Part shown: piece by piece, positions 1 to 5,522 of the stretch
Position numbering within the stretch: position 1 is the first letter of the stretch
How the letters are laid out: the number at the start of each line of letters is the position of its first letter
Source: DATAEE01 sp036257535
Lineage (GTDB): Bacteria; Acidobacteriota; Vicinamibacteria; Vicinamibacterales; 2-12-FULL-66-21
DNA length: 6,591 bases
Direction: 5' to 3'
Assembly: GCA_036257535.1 (NCBI GenBank)
Contig: DATAFJ010000155.1
Span: forward strand, 1-6,591
Translations under genes and position numbers: made by a program
Notes under the pieces: model-generated
Seen by the model: the letters and a program-made list of their open reading frames with translations, nothing else
What the model was told of the DNA's origin: nothing
Database searches by the model: none

Positions 1-127
1 CGCGCTGCGGCACGCGGCCGGGTGGCTGCGTGCGCTCGCGCGGGGTGACGCGCGAGCGCGCGCGGAAGAAGCGATGGCTGTGCTCTACTTCGTCGGCTAC
101 GTCTGGGATTCCAGGCGCGGCTCCTGA
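1..127 (+). CDS. C-terminal fragment of a probable GT2 family glycosyltransferase (5' end outside window)
   Basis: An open frame enters from the left edge (first full codon at base 2), codes for 41 residues and stops at TGA 125-127. No start is visible, so only the C-terminus is present. The residues read WLRALARGDARARAEEA followed by MAVLYFVGYVW. Aligned without gaps over 27 residues from the Trp, 11 are identical to the C-terminal region of the GT2 glycosyltransferase at 2324-3412 (WVRDLSRGDA...E...F.G, its residues 285-311). Many other positions are conservative (F/Y, I/V, V/L). This suggests a paralogue of the same GT2 subfamily, transcribed toward the operon. The region is extremely GC-rich (51 of 60 in bases 1-60), so open frames arise easily here; the shared motif is the main support. 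The family call is inference, because the catalytic domain is not in the window. Confidence 0.62.
   Translation, partial: ALRHAAGWLRALARGDARARAEEAMAVLYFVGYVWDSRRGS
26..65. repeat. GC-rich inverted repeat (potential hairpin)
   Basis: Bases 32-42 and 49-59 are perfect 11-base inverted arms around the 6-base loop GGGTGA. The pairing extends outward to 26/65 with two T:G wobbles, giving a possible 17-pair stem. It lies inside the tail of the plus-strand coding frame and about 73-112 bases beyond the stop of the minus-strand operon. No T-run follows on either strand, so it is not a canonical intrinsic terminator. It may simply be a by-product of alternating Arg/Ala codons at about 85% GC. Confidence 0.5.
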
Positions 128-137
128 TTCGAACCTC

Positions 138-2327
138 TCAGTTGCTCGCCACGCGAACCTTGTCCCACCGAACCTGTCCCGGATTCGTCTGCGGCGACGA
201 GGTGCCGCCCTTCAGCTCGATCATCACGCCGGTCAGCGGGATTGCCGCGTCCCACGTCTGGCTGAAGTGCGTCGTCCAGGTACCTGGTGCGCCGCCTGAA
301 TCAGGGGCCGTTTCGAACAGCACCTGGTTGGTTGCGGCGTCGTGGCGAATTCGCAAGTACTGATGACTTGTCGCGCTGTAGGCCAGCGTCGCCAGAGTCG
401 TTTTCACACTCGCGCGTTTTTCGGCAACGAGCGAGGGTCCCGCGACATACCAGCGATAGTAATAGTTGCTCTTGCCGACCGCGAACATTGCGTACGTGTC
501 GGTCGCGGCGGACGATGGCGGTTCGACGAGCTGCACCTCGGCGGAGACACCGGAGAACGTGAACGAGCTCTTTGACCGAACGCCATAGTAGTGTGAGCCG
601 GTCGCACCGCTCTTGAGCGGACCAATCACGAGCGTCCCGCCGCTCACGGCGAGAGGAATCGTCGAGTCCTGCGTGCCCGTGAACAGGTTTCCGGCGAGCC
701 ATTTCGTCGTGTCGAGCGAACTGGAGGAGAAGTCGTCCGATAGCAGCGGTCCCGGCAGCGGGGGCGGCGGAGGCGGCCCGCCCGCCGTCGTGAAGCTCCA
801 GACCGAGCTCAACCTCGGTGCGGCGCAGGGCGTCACTCCCGGCGCGTCGACGCAGCTGGCCATCGTGCGGCTCCGCACGCGCCAGTAATACTTCGTCCCC
901 GGGGCCAGTTCGCTGACGACGAACTTGAACTTCTTGAGGTCACTCACCGACGCACGCGGGCCCAGTGCGAGATTGGCGGCGATGAGCGGGGGGTTCGACG
1001 TCGTCCCGAAGTACACATCGTAGATGTGGGCGAACTCCTGAGGATCCCACGCGAGCGTCACGCTGTTCGCGAGCCCCGTCGCCCCGTTGGCGGGCGACTT
1101 GTTCACCGGCGTATCCGGGGAAAGCGGTACGAATGGCTTCGTTTCTTCGATGCCGCCCGGAGCCATGTTGTTCCACTTTCGCTCGAACTGGTTCCGGAAG
1201 AACGTGTAGAAGTCCAGCCGCTTTGTGAAGTAATTGTGTTCGTCCTGAGAGTTCGGGTGCGGCGGAGTGCCAGAATCCGAAGTGCCCGCCGACGGGCTCG
1301 TCCAGTTCGATGAGCCGAAGATCGTCATGCCCTGACTATGGAGGACCGTCGACTTCTGATGAATCAGGCCGAGGTGCGCTCGGTCACGGATCGCGATACC
1401 AGCCACGTACAGGCGATCGACGTTCCACGAATGCCAAAGACGCGACCTATCCCTGTACTGGTCTTGCTCTGTGATCAGCCGGACGGCGACGCCGCGATTG
1501 TGGGCCGCGATTAGGGCGTTGGTGTGCTGCTGGTCGGTGATGCGGAACATCGTGGCGTCGATGCCGTCGGTTTCCGCATTGTATGCTGCGACCGATCGCG
1601 TCCGGAAAGTCTTCTGTCCGGCCGGGGCGGGACAGAAGGTCATCTCGGGATCGATTGGATACGTAAGGTATGCCCGCGTGGTGCCCGTTACGTTCGCGTA
1701 GTCCTTGAACCTCGTGGTGTTGGTCCACAGGTCGTCGAACTTCGTCTTGAATGAATTGATGACCGACTGCGTCTTGGAGAAGTAGATGACCTCCGCGACG
1801 TACTCAGCGTACGGTGTTCCAGGAACGAACGCGTCGCCGCTGTAGTTGGCGGCGCTGAACTCGACGACGTTCTGCTCCTCGAACAACATCATCTTCCAGT
1901 GGAAGATGTAGTCGTACGGAGGCTTATCGTCCCAGTTAGCCTGCCGACGCATCGGGATTCCACCGTTCTGCAGCTCGCTTAGGCGCGTCACGTTCAATGG
2001 GTATTGGGGATTCGCTTTCAGATCCATCAGGACGCGCACGCGCACGCCCCTGTCCTTCGCTTTCTTGAGCTCGGTGGTATACCGGACATCCTCCATGAAC
2101 CAGAAGGCGACGTCGATGCCTTTCGTCTCGAGCTTGATGAGATCGAGGAGAGGCGTGCGGCAGTCCTCAAATGCCGTATCGCAGAGCCGGTCCTGCTGCG
2201 CCGCGGCGGTCGTCGGCGATCCGAAGAAGAACGCCGCCGCCAACGCGACGGTGGTGAGCCCCAGGGCTGGTTGGAGGCTTCGCAGCGGACGGAAAACGGA
2301 CTGAACGAGAGAGCTGAAGCGCATCAT
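138..2327 (-). CDS. Secreted phospholipase D-superfamily protein with FnIII-like and lectin-like C-terminal domains
   Basis: This 729-residue protein is predicted to be exported. Positive residues R3, R13 and R16 precede a hydrophobic stretch at about 22-36 and a likely signal peptidase I site after AAA at 41-43; no lipobox is seen. A two-lobed PLD domain spans about 46-390. The first lobe has the family-typical IDVAFWFMED and RGVRVRVLMD strands, then H143-x-K145 and SAANYS (158-163). The second has RGVAVRLITE, H323-x-K325 and GSSNWT (338-343). PLD enzymes cleave or transfer phosphodiesters through a phospho-His intermediate. Here the usual motif Asp is Glu150 in lobe one and His330 in lobe two. 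Residues about 401-515 look like a fibronectin III-type domain (YDVYFGT, PGTKYYWRVR, SVWSFTT). A proline-rich linker (517-527) follows, then a 200-residue concanavalin/LamG-like domain beginning DDFSSSSLDTTKW, perhaps glycan-binding. The start forms an ATGA overlap with the upstream glycosyltransferase gene; a second ATG follows immediately, and no close Shine-Dalgarno is visible. The substrate is unknown: lipid, nucleic acid or a polymer phosphodiester are all possible. Confidence 0.9.
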   Translation of the reverse strand: MMRFSSLVQSVFRPLRSLQPALGLTTVALAAAFFFGSPTTAAAQQDRLCDTAFEDCRTPLLDLIKLETKGIDVAFWFMEDVRYTTELKKAKDRGVRVRVLMDLKANPQYPLNVTRLSELQNGGIPMRRQANWDDKPPYDYIFHWKMMLFEEQNVVEFSAANYSGDAFVPGTPYAEYVAEVIYFSKTQSVINSFKTKFDDLWTNTTRFKDYANVTGTTRAYLTYPIDPEMTFCPAPAGQKTFRTRSVAAYNAETDGIDATMFRITDQQHTNALIAAHNRGVAVRLITEQDQYRDRSRLWHSWNVDRLYVAGIAIRDRAHLGLIHQKSTVLHSQGMTIFGSSNWTSPSAGTSDSGTPPHPNSQDEHNYFTKRLDFYTFFRNQFERKWNNMAPGGIEETKPFVPLSPDTPVNKSPANGATGLANSVTLAWDPQEFAHIYDVYFGTTSNPPLIAANLALGPRASVSDLKKFKFVVSELAPGTKYYWRVRSRTMASCVDAPGVTPCAAPRLSSVWSFTTAGGPPPPPPLPGPLLSDDFSSSSLDTTKWLAGNLFTGTQDSTIPLAVSGGTLVIGPLKSGATGSHYYGVRSKSSFTFSGVSAEVQLVEPPSSAATDTYAMFAVGKSNYYYRWYVAGPSLVAEKRASVKTTLATLAYSATSHQYLRIRHDAATNQVLFETAPDSGGAPGTWTTHFSQTWDAAIPLTGVMIELKGGTSSPQTNPGQVRWDKVRVASN

Positions 2328-3412
2328 GGCTGGACGGGCGTTCGCAAACGTGATGCCCGGAGATTCTCCTTTGACTCAACTGGGAAAACTACTGGAGCCT
2401 GTGGTTCGGATGCACCCGACCTCGTCCGTAAGACGGTAGCGTCCGTCCGCTTCTGGGCAACTTTGTTCCACCGCTGCCGTATAAATCCGGCGAAGAAGCA
2501 CATCCACAACTCGCGCTCGAACGAGGCGACGGCGTCGCCACGCGATAGATCGCGGACCCACCGCCCCATTACTACCAGGGCCTTCCGGTAGAGGTATCTG
2601 GGCACGCCGAAGATTTGCGGAACGCGCGTGAAGTCGAGCGTCGTCTGCTGAGGATTCTCGGGATCTAGACCAGACTGTGCGAACAGTATCGCACGAGACA
2701 CGCCACGCCAATAGTACCAACGCCGGAAATACTTTTTCGTGAGCCGCGCGGCGGGAATCACGTGCTCGACGATCATCGCGGGCGCGTAGCAGCCGCGCAG
2801 CCCCGCCGTACGCGCCCGGACGCACCATTCGCGGACCTCCTGCCCGAGGAGCGTGCCGGCGCGGCGCCCGACGCCGGGGTTCCAGAGACCTGCTCGATCG
2901 AATACCGAGCGGCGGAACGCCATGTTGACGCCGAGTGGCATTCTTGCGCCAAACTCGATCGATTCGGGTCCGTAGTCGAGCAACGCGATCACGGCCCAGT
3001 GCCTGCCGCTCCGCTCGGGCAGCCACCCGGGCCGCGGATCGTTCCAGATCGGCAGCACGCGGCCCCCGACGTAATCACATCCCAACGCGTCGAGCGCCGC
3101 ACCCGCCTGGTCGAGCCAGTCGGCGGGCACGCGCACGTCATCATCGGTCGTGGCGATGATCCTTCCGCGAGCCGCGCGGATTCCGGCGTTCAGCGCCGGG
3201 CTGCGCCCTGGTTGCGTTTCGAACAGATACTGGAGCGGGGCGGGGAACGTCTTCGCACGCGTCGTGATCACTTCCCGCGTGTCATCGGTCGAGTTGTTGT
3301 CGACGACGAGAACTTCCCAGTCGTCTGCCGTGCGCAGGCGAGCGAGGCTGTCGAGGGTTTGACGCAGCTCGACTGCGCGGTTGTGGGTCGCTATGACGAT
3401 CGAGTACCTCAT
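2324..3412 (-). CDS. GT2 family glycosyltransferase (second of the operon)
   Basis: This is a 362-residue cytoplasmic, GT-A fold sugar transferase that should move a sugar from a nucleotide donor to a glycan or lipid-linked acceptor. The N-terminus MRYSIVIATHNR is the first strand of the fold. VVDNNSTDDT (36-45) is the nucleotide-binding region, and the DXD-type metal site is TTDDDV (88-93). GQEVREW (190-196) occupies the place of the usual Glu-Asp catalytic base motif, with E191 the likely base. A later segment, HVIPAARLTKKYFRRWYYWRG (216-236), looks typical of one GT2 subfamily. About 40 polar C-terminal residues look disordered. The ATG at 3412 was chosen over an in-frame GTG at 3424 because it places the fold's first strand right at the N-terminus and makes an ATGA overlap with the preceding stop. 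It is co-transcribed with the PLD gene, again through ATGA. Donor and acceptor cannot be told from sequence. Confidence 0.92.
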   Translation of the reverse strand: MRYSIVIATHNRAVELRQTLDSLARLRTADDWEVLVVDNNSTDDTREVITTRAKTFPAPLQYLFETQPGRSPALNAGIRAARGRIIATTDDDVRVPADWLDQAGAALDALGCDYVGGRVLPIWNDPRPGWLPERSGRHWAVIALLDYGPESIEFGARMPLGVNMAFRRSVFDRAGLWNPGVGRRAGTLLGQEVREWCVRARTAGLRGCYAPAMIVEHVIPAARLTKKYFRRWYYWRGVSRAILFAQSGLDPENPQQTTLDFTRVPQIFGVPRYLYRKALVVMGRWVRDLSRGDAVASFERELWMCFFAGFIRQRWNKVAQKRTDATVLRTRSGASEPQAPVVFPVESKENLRASRLRTPVQP

Positions 3413-4353
3413 GGCACGACCCACCGGCGCTTGATCTGATAAATCGGCCGCAGCAGCGCAGGGGCATAACGCGCGACGAAGCGCGCGAAGCGTGTCGTCT
3501 TGTCGCCGCGCTGGGTCGCCAGCGACTCGATCCAGCGTGCCGCAAGCGCGACGTCGCCGCGCGTCAGCGCCTGCCGGGCTTCCGCGACCGAGTGCTCCGC
3601 GGTGAAGCGCACGACCTGGCGCTCGAGGATGTCACGCTCCGGCGAGTCGACGGGGCAATAGATCCGGGCCTTTTCGAGCACTTTGAGAATGCCGGCGAGC
3701 ATCCGTGCTTCGTTCGAGGACAGGCTATCGGCCCGCCGGCGGTACCACGCGAGCGGATAGGGGTTGCGCGCGAACCGGAAACCGCGCGCCGCCGCGCGAA
3801 TCCAGTAGTCGTAGTCCTCGTTCGTCGCGAGACGCTCGTCGAACTCGCCGATGGTCTCCCAGACGCGCCGCCGGAACACGGTCATGATGAAGACCGCCTC
3901 TTCATCGGCGAGGATGGTCGCGAGCGTAATGGCGGGATAGCCCTCGGCCCAGGGCCGCACAGGAAAACCATCGCGCGGACCGCCGAGGTTCTTGGCGTTG
4001 GTTGTGACGAGATCGGCGCCCGGATCGCGCGCGAAGACCGACATCTGCGAGGCAAGGAACTCCGGTTCCCAGAGGTCGTCGCTGTCCAGCAGCGCGAAGA
4101 ACTGGCCGGTCGCCACCCGCATGGCGGCGTTCCGCGCCGACGACAGCCCGCCGTTCGGCTTCGAGACGACTCGCACGCGCTCGGGGTCCAGCCGCCGGAC
4201 CTCTTCCGCGATCTGGCCGGTCGCATCGGTCGACCCATCGTCCACGATGATCAGCTCGAGGTCGGAATACGTCTGTGCCAGCGCGGTCGCAGCAGCGTCG
4301 GCCAGGTACGGCTCGACGTTGTACGCGGGCATGATCACGCTGACGGTTGGCAT
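3409..4353 (-). CDS. GT2 family glycosyltransferase (first of the operon)
   Basis: This is a 314-residue GT-A fold glycosyltransferase, cytoplasmic and probably membrane-associated through its acceptor. It opens with VSVIMPAYN (4-12), then VDDGSTDAT (37-45) for nucleotide binding, NGGLSSARNAA (67-77), the DXD motif DSDD (90-93), and the catalytic-base motif NEDYDYW (178-184). YRRRADSLS (204-212) follows. This motif set is that of many polysaccharide-assembly GT2 enzymes, and none of the key residues is missing. The last 100 residues are helical-looking and lack a recognisable domain. The start ATG is preceded by a strong ribosome binding site and overlaps the end of the CDP-glycerol-type transferase gene by 19 bases. 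A GTG six codons in would also overlap that stop, but it would remove most of the first strand. The transferred sugar is not predictable. Confidence 0.93.
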   Translation of the reverse strand: MPTVSVIMPAYNVEPYLADAAATALAQTYSDLELIIVDDGSTDATGQIAEEVRRLDPERVRVVSKPNGGLSSARNAAMRVATGQFFALLDSDDLWEPEFLASQMSVFARDPGADLVTTNAKNLGGPRDGFPVRPWAEGYPAITLATILADEEAVFIMTVFRRRVWETIGEFDERLATNEDYDYWIRAAARGFRFARNPYPLAWYRRRADSLSSNEARMLAGILKVLEKARIYCPVDSPERDILERQVVRFTAEHSVAEARQALTRGDVALAARWIESLATQRGDKTTRFARFVARYAPALLRPIYQIKRRWVVP

Positions 4354-5522
4354 GCGTGACCTCCCATCGTGCCGTGGGAATGGACTGCCGCCGGCGCGTC
4401 GAGCTCGATGACCTCGTACAGCGCCTCCACAGCGCGCCGCGTCGCCGTACCGGGCTGATAGAAAAGGTCCGCCGCGACGGCACGCCGCTCAGCGGATCGC
4501 GCCCATGGGAGCGCCAACGACCGCTCCACAGCGGACGCGATCTCCGGCACGTCATTCACCGACTGCGACGCGCTCGCGAGCAGCGCCACATAGTCGGGAT
4601 GGACGTTCGCCAGCGACAGCAGGGCCGGACGGTGAATCCGGACGAGCGGCTTGTCGAGCAGCAGGTACTCGAAGCCGGCAGAGCTGTGGTCCGTAACCAT
4701 CACGTCCGCGGCCACGAGGAGCGGGCAGATGTCGTAGCCGGTCGCCAGATGACCGCCGGCCGCCCGCAGCATCGGCTCGAGGACGGACATCCAGTCGGCC
4801 CCGCCCGAATAGCGCGCGCGCAGGTCGCGCGATCGATCGTGCAGCTTGACGATGACATTCACGGGAAGCCGGAGCAGGGCCTTGATCAGATCGACGCCGA
4901 GGGCGTTCAGCGACGAGGCGGGCGACCACGTCGGCGCGTAGAGAATCGTGGGCCGCGCGGGATCGAGTCGGAGGCCTTCGAGGACAGGCGACCGCGACAG
5001 CGAGCCGTCCACGAGGCAATCCGTCTTTGGATAGCCGATGAGCCGGATGGCCGGGCTGTCCGGATCGATCGCGCCGGCCGCGATGAAGTTCGCGAGGCGG
5101 CGGCGATTGACGAAGAAGAGCCGGTGCCATTCGCGCTTAGACCGGGCCGGCGCGTCGAAGCCGTATTTCCCGCCCACGCCGTGAAACATCTGCACGCGCG
5201 CCGTGCCGCGCGGCAGCTTTGCCCACATGAAGTCAGACGCGACGTAGGCATCGAAGCGTTCGAGCGCCGCACGACGCGGTGAGACGCAACGGATACCGTT
5301 CGCTTCCTGGTAAATCTCGCAGAGACGGGATGGCTCGTTGCTCGCGGTAAACGAGAATCTCACGCGCAGATCGACCGCCATCGCGCGGAGCACCGGGGCG
5401 AACACGGCGAAGTTCACTCCCGTGCGCGCGTCGACGAGCAGCTCGCGCCGGCCCGCCCGGCGCGTCAGCCGCCGGTCGAAGGCGCGGAGTCCGTCGATCA
5501 CGCGGCCGAGCGCTCCGGTCAT
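4335..5522 (-). CDS. CDP-glycerol glycerophosphotransferase-like (TagB/TagF family) protein
   Basis: At 395 residues this is about the length of a single-domain member of the family that transfers glycerol-phosphate (or ribitol-phosphate) from a CDP-activated donor. The family is known from teichoic acid synthesis and also occurs in Gram-negative capsule loci. The fold is GT-B-like: an N-terminal half from LLVDARTGVNFAVF (28-41) to FHGVGGKYGF (113-122), then GYPKTD (163-168), PTILYAPTW (191-199), KLHDRS (226-231) and TDHSSAGFEYLLLDKPLV (277-294). The HG, APTW, KxH and DHSS...E motifs match the conserved donor-site residues of the family. There is no membrane segment, so it is a cytoplasmic or peripheral membrane enzyme. 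The frame stays open upstream to an ATG at 5618, but that start would overlap the preceding gene by 100 bases. The ATG at 5522 gives an ATGA overlap and a normal N-terminus. The exact donor is uncertain, since related proteins may use other substrates. Confidence 0.85.
   Translation of the reverse strand: MTGALGRVIDGLRAFDRRLTRRAGRRELLVDARTGVNFAVFAPVLRAMAVDLRVRFSFTASNEPSRLCEIYQEANGIRCVSPRRAALERFDAYVASDFMWAKLPRGTARVQMFHGVGGKYGFDAPARSKREWHRLFFVNRRRLANFIAAGAIDPDSPAIRLIGYPKTDCLVDGSLSRSPVLEGLRLDPARPTILYAPTWSPASSLNALGVDLIKALLRLPVNVIVKLHDRSRDLRARYSGGADWMSVLEPMLRAAGGHLATGYDICPLLVAADVMVTDHSSAGFEYLLLDKPLVRIHRPALLSLANVHPDYVALLASASQSVNDVPEIASAVERSLALPWARSAERRAVAADLFYQPGTATRRAVEALYEVIELDAPAAVHSHGTMGGHACQPSA
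4359..4365 (-). promoter_or_regulatory. Strong Shine-Dalgarno for the GT2 gene starting at 4353
   Basis: On the coding strand GGGAGGT precedes the ATG at 4353 with a 5-base gap. It decides this start over the in-frame GTG at 4338. It lies within the last codons of the CDP-glycerol-type transferase gene, where it encodes part of a Met-Gly-Gly stretch. It is the only strong ribosome binding site seen inside the operon. Confidence 0.8.

Noticed and set aside
760..776. G-rich run (GGGGG, then three GG pairs) as a possible G-quadruplex
   Set aside because: Only one run exceeds two G, and it is explained by the proline codons of the linker on the minus strand.
2033..2047. Short ACGCGC tandem-like repeat
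   Set aside because: It encodes the alternating Val-Arg strand of the PLD fold (RGVRVRVLMD), so codon choice explains it.
2004..2591. Plus-strand open frame (195 codons) across the PLD/GT2 junction
   Set aside because: It spans two real genes on the other strand, including their ATGA junction, and shows no protein family features.
3592..4359. Plus-strand open frame (255 codons) opposite the first GT2
   Set aside because: It is antisense to a well-supported GT2 gene, its composition is biased to Arg/Gly/Asp/Val, and no domain pattern is seen.
4830..4839. CGATCGATCG palindrome
   Set aside because: It is a single short palindrome inside the coding region of the CDP-glycerol-type transferase. 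It has no second copy seen nearby and no promoter context.
4347..5282. Long plus-strand open frame (311 codons) opposite the CDP-glycerol-type transferase
   Set aside because: It is an antisense shadow of a high-GC gene, Arg-rich and low-complexity with no recognisable motif. The opposite strand carries clear family motifs throughout.
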